A program made the translations under genes and the position numbers. Shown here piece after piece: positions 15,405-20,972 of a stretch of 42,723 nucleotides of DNA. Where the stretch lies: IMG/VR virus record IMGVR_UViG_3300033148_002732, positions 1-42,723 of that record. The stretch is one strand, 5' to 3'. The notes under the pieces were generated by a model. That model did not search any database and was not told the DNA's origin. It saw only the letters and a list, made by a program, of their open reading frames with translations. This DNA is from a virus. Each line of letters opens with the position of its first letter. The first letter of the stretch is position 1.

Positions 15405-15539
15405 ATGAAAGTCATACCATCTTTAATACAACACAGAAGGAGAATAAAACGCCAAAAAGATTTCAGGCGCCTGGCACAGGAGGTACATACATTGGAGTTA
15501 ATTGCTTTGTTAAATAAACTGATAAGGAGGAAAAGATGA
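15405..15539 (+). CDS. Small basic protein (44 aa)
   Basis: ATG 15405 has GGAGG ten bases upstream. The 44-residue product is helical and strongly basic (HRRRIKRQKDFRRLAQEV, LLNKLIRRKR). Its TGA overlaps the ATG of the next gene as ATGA, and its end supplies that gene's ribosome binding site, so the two are translationally coupled. Function unknown. Confidence 0.6.
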   Translation: MKVIPSLIQHRRRIKRQKDFRRLAQEVHTLELIALLNKLIRRKR

Positions 15540-16051
15540 AATACATAGTAAAACTAATAATTTGCTTATTATTACTACCTACATTAGTATATGCTGGAGA
15601 ATGGAAACTAAAAGCTGGCTATGTAGCACCAACCTGTAAATATGTAGAGCCAGGAGCCTCTATTGAAGTGGCTTACGAAATCAAATCTCGCTGGGTAGGT
15701 CTTGAAGGTGCTGTAGGCGTAGAAACCCACAAAATAAAGCAGGTAGGACAGTTAAACACCATCCAGTACAACATAATCGGCAAAATATACCCTATAGAAC
15801 GTGCTTATATTGGTGGTGGAGTAGGATATATGAATAACTTTATGCAAGAAGACTATAATGGCCAGGCAGATGTAGACAATGAAAACCAGTGGCTAGGAGT
15901 AATAGGATATAACATTAACGATAATCTGTTTATTGAGGTTGAGGGTAGAATAGCAGATCTAGACATTGAAACAGGTTTAAACTTTGACGCAGACATTGAA
16001 AAACACAGCAGACTAGACAGCGTTATGGCAAAACTAGGTTGGAGGTGGTAA
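15536..16051 (+). CDS. Secreted outer-membrane beta-barrel-like protein
   Basis: A 171-residue protein with a clear signal peptide (MKYIVKLIICLLLLPTLVYA, cleavage after residue 20). The mature part alternates hydrophobic and polar residues in eight or so strands (IEVAYEIKS, WVGLEGAVGV, AYIGGGVGYM, QWLGVIGYNI, LFIEVEGRIAD) and ends in SVMAKLGWRW, an aromatic-terminated last strand as in outer-membrane barrels. It resembles small OmpW/OmpX-size porin-like proteins. In a phage it could change host surface properties, for example to exclude other phages. Expressed from the rightward promoter. The barrel is inferred from pattern. Confidence 0.75.
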   Translation: MKYIVKLIICLLLLPTLVYAGEWKLKAGYVAPTCKYVEPGASIEVAYEIKSRWVGLEGAVGVETHKIKQVGQLNTIQYNIIGKIYPIERAYIGGGVGYMNNFMQEDYNGQADVDNENQWLGVIGYNINDNLFIEVEGRIADLDIETGLNFDADIEKHSRLDSVMAKLGWRW

Positions 16052-16052
16052 A

Positions 16053-16115
16053 ATGACATTCCTACTCATAATCCTGCTCTTCATAGTCCTGACTTTAGAA
16101 AGGATGCCTAAATGA
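16053..16115 (+). CDS. Micropeptide with one membrane segment (20 aa)
   Basis: ATG 16053 follows GGAGG (16041-16045) and opens a 20-codon frame, MTFLLIILLFIVLTLERMPK. It is almost wholly a single transmembrane helix with a basic end. It sits between the barrel gene and the ribbon-helix-helix gene and overlaps the latter by ATGA. Too short to classify, but the spacing and ribosome binding site suggest it is translated. Confidence 0.45.
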   Translation: MTFLLIILLFIVLTLERMPK

Positions 16116-16246
16116 AACGCCTAGTAATCGAACTCAAAAGCCAGGAAGAACTTGACCTGTTCAAGCGTCTTAAGGTCAAAGCGGCAGAGAAGTCCATGAC
16201 TATACGGACACTTCTATTGCTTATTATCAAAGAGTACTTAGGTTAA
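16112..16246 (+). CDS. Ribbon-helix-helix-like DNA-binding protein
   Basis: A 44-residue protein with the pattern of Arc/CopG ribbon-helix-helix regulators: a short N-terminal strand (KRLVIEL), a first helix (EELDLFKRLKVKAAEK), a turn (SMT) and a second helix (IRTLLLLIIKEYL). Such dimers bind palindromic operators through the strand pair. It is the last gene of the rightward unit, so it could bind the shared operator at the two early promoters; this is inference. It starts at ATGA overlap with the micropeptide. Confidence 0.65.
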   Translation: MKRLVIELKSQEELDLFKRLKVKAAEKSMTIRTLLLLIIKEYLG

Positions 16247-16253
16247 AATTGAG

Positions 16254-16484
16254 CTAGTCTTGTTGGGAAACTTTTTTTCTTCTCCCGGATTTTAGCTGAA
16301 AAGCCCTTTGAGTCGCTACTTTATCAATATCCTTTACTGGGACTTCTTTGGTGATAGTGCCATTATCACCAGTCCTAGGCCTAATCCAGTTTACGGCCTT
16401 AATACCTGACTCTTTTAAAATATCTTTTACTTCTTTACAGAGAGTTTTACAAGTCTCTCGCCTTGGACATGTTGCGCATTTCAT
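16254..16484 (-). CDS. Small protein with N-terminal cysteine cluster
   Basis: A 76-residue product, the last gene of the leftward early unit, converging on the ribbon-helix-helix gene. Four cysteines in the first 16 residues (MKCATCPRRETCKTLC) suggest a metal site. A helix follows and the C-terminal half is basic (ATQRAFQLKSGRRKK). No family is recognised. The stop lies 8 bp from the stop of the opposing gene, and hairpin repeat copy 3 lies within its 3' coding end. It overlaps the upstream gene by 4 bp. Confidence 0.65.
   Translation of the reverse strand: MKCATCPRRETCKTLCKEVKDILKESGIKAVNWIRPRTGDNGTITKEVPVKDIDKVATQRAFQLKSGRRKKVSQQD
16265..16300 (+). repeat. Dispersed hairpin repeat, copy 3
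   Basis: GGGAAACTTTTTTTCTTCTCCC followed by GGATTTTAGC is a diverged copy of the elements at 14544 and 14827. It lies just after the rightward gene unit ends and inside the last codons of the opposing gene, so it may mark the convergent transcription boundary. Confidence 0.5.
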
Positions 16485-16783
16485 TTATCCTTTAAATATA
16501 AAGCCAATAAGCAGTTATAATTCGTCTTATCTTCTAAGCTGTCATTCATACTTTCACCCACCTTTGTTTTACCTTTCTTTAGTAGCTCTAATAAACGGGC
16601 TGACTTAACTAAGTCAAATATTAGAAACACCTTTTCTACCGGAACTTCTACGAACTCGGCGATTTTCTTAAAATTAGAAAAGCAGTCTGCGTCTTGGGCG
16701 TAGTCGTGTGCTTTTTTGGTAAGAGTGCCTAAACAGTTATCAAAAAACTCCTTTGCCAGTTTTGCTTCTTGTTTTTGGTTCAT
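16481..16783 (-). CDS. DUF1599/NMAD1-like nucleotide-modification-associated protein
   Basis: A 100-residue, all-helical protein. KKAHDYAQDADCFSNFKKIAEF, VEVPVEKVFLIFDLVKSARL and SMNDSLEDKTNYNCLLALYL (each ~20 residues) follow the phage family DUF1599, linked to nucleotide modification and distantly MazG-like. It has the family's acidic cluster (DSLED) near the C-terminus. It starts by ATGA coupling with the tiny ORF upstream and overlaps the next gene by 4 bp. The biochemical role is unproven. Confidence 0.6.
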   Translation of the reverse strand: MNQKQEAKLAKEFFDNCLGTLTKKAHDYAQDADCFSNFKKIAEFVEVPVEKVFLIFDLVKSARLLELLKKGKTKVGESMNDSLEDKTNYNCLLALYLKDK

Positions 16784-17063
16784 AATTTCCTCGCAAAATT
16801 TTCCATAACACAGTCTTGAACATAGTTTTGAAAGTCACCTTTTGTAAATTGTTCTCCTTTAGCCATCCTGTCACTCCTTTCCGGCGCCAGTAATATTTAC
16901 GCCTTAATAATGATATTTTATAATCCGCCTTCCAGCGGTCTGATTTGTGCAGATTAATATAATTAATACAGGTTTTACAAAGATACATTTTAAAAAGTTC
17001 AAACCAATAAAGATGTCGAATATCATTACAACCCGGGCATTTACACTTTAGCCTAGTTTTCAT
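16740..17063 (-). CDS. Putative zinc-finger protein (107 aa)
   Basis: An open frame of 107 residues with an N-terminal four-cysteine zinc finger (KCKCPGCNDIRH and YLCKTCINY). The rest is basic. The last ~42 codons overlap both a 28-codon ORF with a strong ribosome binding site and the DUF1599-like gene in other frames. Either the overlaps are real, or a frame change truncates this protein near KGVTGW. GAAAGGGG before ATG 17063 supports the start. Confidence 0.55.
   Translation of the reverse strand: MKTRLKCKCPGCNDIRHLYWFELFKMYLCKTCINYINLHKSDRWKADYKISLLRRKYYWRRKGVTGWLKENNLQKVTFKTMFKTVLWKILRGNYEPKTRSKTGKGVF
16780..16866 (-). CDS. Tiny ORF (28 aa) coupled to DUF1599-like gene
   Basis: ATG 16866 has AAAGGAG seven bases upstream, better than many larger genes here. 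The product starts MAKGEQFTKGDFQNYVQ. It ends with TGA overlapping the next ATG. It lies wholly within the 3' part of the 107-residue frame, so one of the two may be spurious. Confidence 0.4.
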   Translation of the reverse strand: MAKGEQFTKGDFQNYVQDCVMENFARKL

Positions 17064-17452
17064 TCTTGCCCCTTTCTATCACTTCTTCTCCTTTAATAAG
17101 GTTTACAACTTGTTATGGTTATTGAAGCAACTAGTTGTATACTTTAATTATGCAATCTGCATAATGCAAAATGCGTAATTGTTACTTTTTTGAAACGATA
17201 CCATTTTTGTAGATAAGTGGTATCATCACGGACTTTATTAATGAACCTTATTAATGAACTTTATTATCCATTATCTAATTTGGAACCTATTTGTAAAGTA
17301 ATCCTTTTCTTATAAGCGTAATTGTAAACTGTCCTATTCTATGGTTAAACTGTCTTATTAGATAGGACAGTGCATATCTTGCACATTTCACTTAGTATCC
17401 CTTTTTGTCTACTATATTCCAATATAGAACATACTCTATATTCATTATGTGT
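17064..17452 (-). promoter_or_regulatory. 390-bp AT-rich region with palindromes and direct repeats
   Basis: No gene is visible. It contains ATTATGCA-atc-TGCATAAT (17147-17165), GATACCA...TGGTATC (17197-17224), the direct repeat TTATTAATGAAC (17235 and 17248) and the triple ACTGTCCTAT element at 17328-17371. Such a density of repeats in an AT-rich gap inside the replication unit suggests an operator region or replication origin. No strong promoter could be fixed by eye. Confidence 0.5.
17328..17371. repeat. Direct plus inverted 10-bp repeats
   Basis: ACTGTCCTAT (17328-17337), ACTGTCTTAT (17349-17358) and its inverse ATAGGACAGT (17362-17371). The first and third form a perfect 10-bp inverted repeat. 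The second and third form a tight hairpin with a 3-base loop and one wobble pair. The two alternative hairpins exclude each other. Confidence 0.75.
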
Positions 17453-17812
17453 TTAATCCCATATAATCTCTAACCCCACAGTAGTCTTGCCCTTCTTATC
17501 CTGCCAGATTTCAAAGTAAGGAACTCTACTGCCTATGCTGGAATAGAGAGTATTGGTATGTATTCCTTTAGAGTTCTTTACCCTGCCTAAGTTGATATGA
17601 AGGCGTTTGTGTCCGCCTATGCTGTGATACTGAAGCTTCGTATTTCCTAATTTAATCTTTTTTGATGTGTTCTTGCCTAATTTAACCTTTTTTGATGTTT
17701 GTTCATTAAGCTTTTTCCTAAGTGAAGACTTCTTCAGTTCTTTTATATGGTCATCTATGCTTTCTACTCTACACACTCTATTAGATGAATTGGTATTTGT
17801 TCTCTTACCCAT
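17453..17812 (-). CDS. Hypothetical basic protein with internal repeat
   Basis: A 119-residue protein. Residues 30-58 are lysine-rich with a duplicated TSKKVKLGKN / TSKKIKLGNT step. The C-terminal half is beta-rich (LQYHSIGGHKRLHINLG, VPYFEIWQDKKGKTTVGLEI). No known domain. The short duplication is mirrored in DNA. It overlaps the preceding 50-residue gene by 49 bp. Function unknown. Confidence 0.6.
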   Translation of the reverse strand: MGKRTNTNSSNRVCRVESIDDHIKELKKSSLRKKLNEQTSKKVKLGKNTSKKIKLGNTKLQYHSIGGHKRLHINLGRVKNSKGIHTNTLYSSIGSRVPYFEIWQDKKGKTTVGLEIIWD

Positions 17813-17916
17813 TCAAGAACCTCCTCTGCGTTTTCAAACTTGTGTCCGTATTTAAGATAACTTGTGTGTTCTGACTTCTCCTTGGGTAAATCAAAAGTTA
17901 TGGTTACTTTTGGCAT
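17764..17916 (-). CDS. Hypothetical 50-aa protein
   Basis: ATG 17916 is preceded by AAGGAGGGAG and shares a base with the stop of the upstream gene (TGATG). The product begins MPKVTITFDLPKEKSEH and ends in an acidic helix (ENAEEVLEWVREQI). The start resembles small phage proteins that pair a beta strand with a helix; no name can be given. Coupled translation is likely. Confidence 0.6.
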   Translation of the reverse strand: MPKVTITFDLPKEKSEHTSYLKYGHKFENAEEVLEWVREQIPIHLIECVE

Positions 17917-18200
17917 CACTCCCTCCTTATCTTCCGTTTATAGGCTTCACTAATAGCTTTGGCTACTTTAAATAATATATGCCAATTCCCTGGGTCTGTA
18001 CCATCATAATTTACTGGTAGTTCTCTTGCTATTATTTTACCTATCTCCTCTTCGCTCATAAGGGATAGGTAGTGGGCTTGGATGGCTTTGAGAGCATTAT
18101 CAATATAACCCCTTCCTTCTTTCACCGTTAATTTTGGATTATGTTGATAAAATAAACGAGCTAATATTACTCTTTCCTCTACCTTCCTAAGTTTTTTCAT
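17916..18200 (-). CDS. Hypothetical helical protein (94 aa)
   Basis: A 94-residue helical protein (KKLRKVEERVILARLFYQ, GYIDNALKAIQAHYLSL, FKVAKAISEAYKRKIRRE). No recognised domain. It starts by ATGA overlap with the DUF1660-like gene and ends by TGATG overlap with the 50-residue gene, so it belongs to a tightly coupled string of small early genes. Confidence 0.6.
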   Translation of the reverse strand: MKKLRKVEERVILARLFYQHNPKLTVKEGRGYIDNALKAIQAHYLSLMSEEEIGKIIARELPVNYDGTDPGNWHILFKVAKAISEAYKRKIRRE

Positions 18201-18355
18201 TGGGGCACCTTATCTTGTTCATATCCACATCTATTACAAAGTAATTTGCCATAGGCACTTCTTTTTGAATACTCATTCCATTTATGACCAAACAATTTGC
18301 ATATTAATTCTTGTATCTTCATCTTCTTCCTCTTCTTAACTTTGTTATTAGGCAT
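18197..18355 (-). CDS. DUF1660-like small zinc protein
   Basis: A 52-residue protein with the short phage pattern ICKLFGHKW then CNRCGYEQD, matching the DUF1660 prophage family (C-x-LFGH-W ... C-x2-C). The cysteines probably hold zinc. Two starts are possible: ATG 18355, which shares TAATG with the upstream stop, and an internal ATG at 18322 with GAGG upstream. The first is listed. Role unknown. Confidence 0.65.
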   Translation of the reverse strand: MPNNKVKKRKKMKIQELICKLFGHKWNEYSKRSAYGKLLCNRCGYEQDKVPQ

Positions 18356-18543
18356 TATTTAGAGTCCTTAGTTATAATAGCTATTTTTTGAAGGGTTTTT
18401 ATGCATTCTTGATTTGTTATTATACAATCACCGTGTGTATTTAAAGTTGCTGCATAAAACATAAGAGTTTTGTTTATTTTCTGTAATTCATAGCCAATAC
18501 CGCAAAAAGCTAATATAATCAAAACAATATAAAATATCTTCAT
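18355..18543 (-). CDS. Small membrane protein (62 aa)
   Basis: ATG 18543 has AAAGGAGAAG upstream; an earlier in-frame ATG at 18591 lies inside the preceding tiny ORF and is less likely. The product starts MKIFYIVLIILAFCGIGYEL, one membrane helix, then a mainly polar domain with two cysteines. Possibly an inner-membrane protein with a periplasmic tail. No family recognised. Confidence 0.6.
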   Translation of the reverse strand: MKIFYIVLIILAFCGIGYELQKINKTLMFYAATLNTHGDCIITNQECIKTLQKIAIITKDSK

Positions 18544-18557
18544 CTCATCTTCTCCTT

Positions 18558-18656
18558 TTAAAGTAACCACGCTACACACCATAAAATACAACCCATTATA
18601 ACTACAGCTAAAAATCCTTCTAAACTTCTAACTTCAAATATTTCGTGTAATCTCAT
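18558..18656 (-). CDS. Tiny membrane protein (32 aa)
   Basis: ATG 18656 has AAGGAAG close upstream, directly after the structured leader RNA at 18674-18769. It encodes 32 residues: a short polar start (MRLHEIFEVRSLEG) and one membrane helix (FLAVVIMGCILWCVAWLL). The leader's position implies this is the gene, or first gene, it controls. Confidence 0.5.
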   Translation of the reverse strand: MRLHEIFEVRSLEGFLAVVIMGCILWCVAWLL

Positions 18657-18673
18657 ATCTTCCTTTCAAAGTA

Positions 18674-18769
18674 AGAGCCTGTGTTTTAACTGATAAGGAA
18701 TTTCACCTTAATATAGACTTTGCTCTTTATACCATCCAGTTCTACCCTCTCCAGGTAGCCACAGGCTCT
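18674..18769 (-). ncRNA. Structured leader RNA candidate A
   Basis: Read leftward, AGAGCCTGTG (18769-18760) pairs perfectly with CACAGGCTCT (18683-18674) to close a 96-nt domain. Inside are CTACC-7 nt-GGTAG, AAGG-7 nt-CCTT and AACTGG/TCAGTT, giving a compact multi-branch fold. It is not a tRNA: no T-arm consensus lies next to the acceptor-like stem. It ends 17 nt before ATG 18656 and is followed by TACTTTGAAAGGAAG. I do not recognise a known riboswitch class. Confidence 0.55.
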
Positions 18770-18783
18770 AATTTGTCAAAGGG

Positions 18784-18939
18784 CTAAAGAGAGTGTGTCT
18801 CTTTCACCCAATCAATTATATCCCCTGTAATATCTTCAGGTATTTCAATTTCACATTCCGAGCAGTAGTGTATTCTTTCGTTCCATCTATGAATACCATC
18901 TTCATAATCCATTTCTTCTTTACATTTAGGGCAAATCAT
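18784..18939 (-). CDS. Zinc-ribbon protein (51 aa)
   Basis: A 51-residue zinc ribbon: MICPKCKEEMDYEDG then HYCSECEIEIPEDI, with two C-x2-C knuckles. The frame is open to 18993, but ATG 18939 starts exactly at the first knuckle and follows a GGAGG 13 bases away and an AGAAG nearer. It lies between the two structured leaders, and TTTGACAAA occurs on each side of the gene. Probably binds nucleic acid or a protein partner. Confidence 0.65.
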   Translation of the reverse strand: MICPKCKEEMDYEDGIHRWNERIHYCSECEIEIPEDITGDIIDWVKETHSL

Positions 18940-18966
18940 TTTCTTCTCTGTGCCTCCTTTGTCAAA

Positions 18967-19045
18967 GTAGGGGGAGCAGGATTTGCGTTGCAACGGTCAC
19001 CTGAAGTTCCTGACTTTTTGTGGGGTTTCCACGCCATCCCCCTAC
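18967..19045 (-). ncRNA. Structured leader RNA candidate B
   Basis: Read leftward, GTAGGGGGA (19045-19037) pairs perfectly with TCCCCCTAC (18975-18967), closing a 79-nt domain. Inside are GTGG/CCAC (19032-19020), GTCA/TGAC (19014-18996), the self-complementary CGTTGCAACG (18995-18986) and CAGGA/TCCTG options. It is followed by TACTTTGACAAAGGAGG, very like the segment after leader A. It begins 4 nt after the upstream stop. A riboswitch, ribosomal-protein-like binding site or attenuator are all possible. Confidence 0.55.
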
Positions 19046-19048
19046 ACA

Positions 19049-19210
19049 TCATTTAAGTTCTTCTTTTATAGGATTTAACTGACTACCACACTTCATACAC
19101 TGACCCCAGTAAGCAGACTCTACCTTGCCACAGTTAGGGCATATCCAATTAAAGTGTGTGCTATCTCTATTATCCCTCCTTGCCTTTATCCAGTCACTCT
19201 TGCATATCAT
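19049..19210 (-). CDS. Zinc-ribbon protein (53 aa)
   Basis: ATG 19210 overlaps the methyltransferase stop as ATGA. The product is 53 residues with a zinc ribbon (WICPNCGKV and QCMKCGSQLNP). Its N-terminus (MICKSDWIKAR) is encoded by the 18-bp repeat that also precedes the methyltransferase gene, so this end may have been created by insertion of that gene. Function unknown. Confidence 0.6.
   Translation of the reverse strand: MICKSDWIKARRDNRDSTHFNWICPNCGKVESAYWGQCMKCGSQLNPIKEELK
19185..19202 (+). repeat. 18-bp direct repeat, left copy
   Basis: TTTATCCAGTCACTCTTG occurs here and, identically, at 19765-19782, on either side of the cytosine methyltransferase gene. This copy lies within the 5' end of the zinc-ribbon ORF. 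Confidence 0.85.
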
Positions 19211-19764
19211 CTAAATAAATCCCCTTGTATATCTCTTTGGCTTTCTTTTAGGATGTGTAAGCCAAGTTCGGGTTCTACCATATTCCTTAGCAGCTTATCT
19301 TTAGCTGATGTTCCTGATAATTTTCTTATGTCCTTACATTTAAATTGTCTATCGTGTATAGTGAAATTACTCCAGATATAGTGCCGTCCAAGTTTAGTGG
19401 GTTTTATAAGCGGCTCATAAAATGATATTACATTTTCAACAGCCCATCTACCCTTAAAGTAATGTTTCAGAAATAATATTTCTTGGTATAATTGTATATC
19501 GGGATAAATTGGGCGTTTCTTACCCCATCCCCAATATCTTGCTCTACTATGTGTCGGACAAGGTGGGCTACTCCATATAAAATCAAACTCTCCAAAGTGG
19601 TCAAGTAAATATTGATGGGCGTCAGCTACTATAACCTTGTCTTTAGGAAAGAAGTCTTGGTATATCTTGGCTATCTTAGGGTTGTTCTCCACAGCAGTAA
19701 CATCTACATCTTGCCAGAGCTTGCGATTACCACCTATGCCTGCATATAAGTTAAGAACTTTCAT
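19207..19764 (-). CDS. C5 cytosine DNA methyltransferase, short form
   Basis: A 185-residue DNA cytosine-5 methyltransferase. LNLYAGIGGN (motif I), VTAVENNPKIAKIYQ (motif II), IVADAHQYL (motif III), WSSPPCPTHSRAR (motif IV with catalytic PC) and WAVENVISFY (motif VI ENV) appear in order. It is much shorter than bacterial enzymes, which exceed 300 residues, so the target recognition domain is minimal or missing. Similar compact forms occur in phages. It would mask phage DNA from restriction. An 18-bp direct repeat flanks it, a sign of recent gain. Confidence 0.88.
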   Translation of the reverse strand: MKVLNLYAGIGGNRKLWQDVDVTAVENNPKIAKIYQDFFPKDKVIVADAHQYLLDHFGEFDFIWSSPPCPTHSRARYWGWGKKRPIYPDIQLYQEILFLKHYFKGRWAVENVISFYEPLIKPTKLGRHYIWSNFTIHDRQFKCKDIRKLSGTSAKDKLLRNMVEPELGLHILKESQRDIQGDLFR

Positions 19765-19782
19765 TTTATCCAGTCACTCTTG
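19765..19782 (+). repeat. 18-bp direct repeat, right copy
   Basis: Identical to 19185-19202. This copy forms the ribosome-binding region (AAGAGTGACTGGATAAA) immediately before the methyltransferase ATG at 19764. Confidence 0.85.
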
Positions 19783-19795
19783 GTTTTTATACTCT

Positions 19796-20476
19796 TTATT
19801 TCATCTCCATCGGAATAACCTGGGCGTTAACTCCTCGTGAAGTAACGCTTACAATACCACACCCCACAATAGGTTTACGCCTAAAGTCTTTTCCATAGTT
19901 AAAAGCGTATGTCTTCCTGTGAATACCACACCCTACACCCATGCCAAACATAATCTGTTTAGAGTTAGCCATGTAATCCACAGCTAAAACAGTGTGTAAA
20001 TGCCCTATAACACACGACTGCCTTGCGTCTAGCGCAGCTTTAATATGCCCAAACTGCCCCGAGTAACCTGTCCCATGCTTATATAGCACGCCGTCAAACT
20101 CCCACTCAAAACCTGTCTTCCATTCATCAGGTAACTTCCACATTTCCTTAAAAGAACGAAAGCATCTACGAGGCAAACCAACGGTCTTGCCTTTTTGGTC
20201 AGGGCGCCGGCAGTGGTTACCTATACAGTAATATAGTTTAGGAAAAGCTTTGAACCAGTGTTTAAGGTGTTTATCTGCCTGCTTCATTTCATTCTCCGGA
20301 GCCCAGCCGTCAGGATCATGGTCATGAAAAGATATAGCATTGTTATCTACAAGATCTCCTAGGCAAATAATACGTACACATTTAAAGGCTTTTTGTATGC
20401 GCCTTATAAAAGATAGATACTTTGGATGTTCAAACGGTGTATGCAGACAGCTAAATACTAAGGTATTTTTTATCAC
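19796..20476 (-). CDS. Calcineurin-like metallophosphoesterase
   Basis: A 226-residue metallophosphoesterase. Motifs in order: FSCLHTPF (first metal site, with Cys where Asp is more usual), GDLVDN (central Asp), GNHCRR (Asn-His), and GHLHT (terminal His pair). A frame is open to 20503, but the GTG at 20476 is preceded by GAGGAGG at ideal distance and overlaps the previous stop as GTGA, so it is chosen. The protein may cut phosphodiesters in nucleotides or DNA; phage members near replication genes are common. The Cys replacing the first Asp of DxH is notable. Confidence 0.82.
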   Translation of the reverse strand: MIKNTLVFSCLHTPFEHPKYLSFIRRIQKAFKCVRIICLGDLVDNNAISFHDHDPDGWAPENEMKQADKHLKHWFKAFPKLYYCIGNHCRRPDQKGKTVGLPRRCFRSFKEMWKLPDEWKTGFEWEFDGVLYKHGTGYSGQFGHIKAALDARQSCVIGHLHTVLAVDYMANSKQIMFGMGVGCGIHRKTYAFNYGKDFRRKPIVGCGIVSVTSRGVNAQVIPMEMK

Positions 20477-20574
20477 TTTGACCTCCTCATAAATATTTCC
20501 CACAACAACACAGCTAATACGCCGCTAAGAGCACAAAGACCTGTTATGTGTGGGGTTGTAGTTTGGATTGTCAT
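20473..20574 (-). CDS. Tiny membrane protein (33 aa)
   Basis: ATG 20574 overlaps the NinG stop as ATGA. The product is one hydrophobic helix (TGLCALSGVLAVLLWEIFM) with a short basic end. Its last codons encode the ribosome binding site of the phosphoesterase gene. Probably real because of the tight coupling on both sides. Confidence 0.5.
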   Translation of the reverse strand: MTIQTTTPHITGLCALSGVLAVLLWEIFMRRSK

Positions 20575-20972
20575 TTTAGCCATTCCTCCACTTTCCGCTT
20601 GTAGTACACAAGCTTTTCTTCTAGTTCATCTAATGTATATTTCCTATTCTCTGCCTTGAGCCTATAAAGCTCATCCACTCTTTCTCTCCCGAAATTATCA
20701 ATCATCCACAGAGCATATATGTCGCCAACTGATTTGTAATAGTTGCAACTAAGGCACTGACCATGTTCGTTATCTTCTATCCAATCTAGTCCATGTATAA
20801 AATGTCCCGAATGAGCCTCCTTCCAGGGGATCGGTTGACCACAAGTTACACAGTGAATATATCCATTACTATCTGAATCTCGGAGTCGTATAAACTTGCT
20901 ATACCAACGCCGTGTTTTGTCATTTTGCTTTTGTAATGGGCTCTTTTCCTTCTTCTTTTTCTTTGGTGACAT
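20571..20972 (-). CDS. ninG: NinG-like recombination protein
   Basis: A 133-residue protein of the lambda NinG (Rap) family, which promotes recombination by resolving branched DNA. The basic N-terminus (MSPKKKKKEKSPLQKQ) is followed by the conserved C-x2-C (CVTCGQPIPW), HSGHFIHG, and a second C-x2-C (CLSCNYYKSVGD), forming an HNH-like zinc site. The helical C-terminus (TLDELEEKLVYYKRKVEEW) is also typical. AGGAG before ATG 20972. It sits next to helicase and replication genes, as in lambdoid nin regions. Confidence 0.85.
   Translation of the reverse strand: MSPKKKKKEKSPLQKQNDKTRRWYSKFIRLRDSDSNGYIHCVTCGQPIPWKEAHSGHFIHGLDWIEDNEHGQCLSCNYYKSVGDIYALWMIDNFGRERVDELYRLKAENRKYTLDELEEKLVYYKRKVEEWLK

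Noticed and set aside
16254-16484. Sigma factor-like protein
   Set aside because: Only an N-terminal cysteine cluster and a basic tail are visible; no sigma region 2 or 4 motif could be supported.
18674-18769. tRNA gene
   Set aside because: The long closing stem resembles an acceptor, but no T-arm lies next to it, the D/T consensus bases are missing and the anticodon arm does not form.
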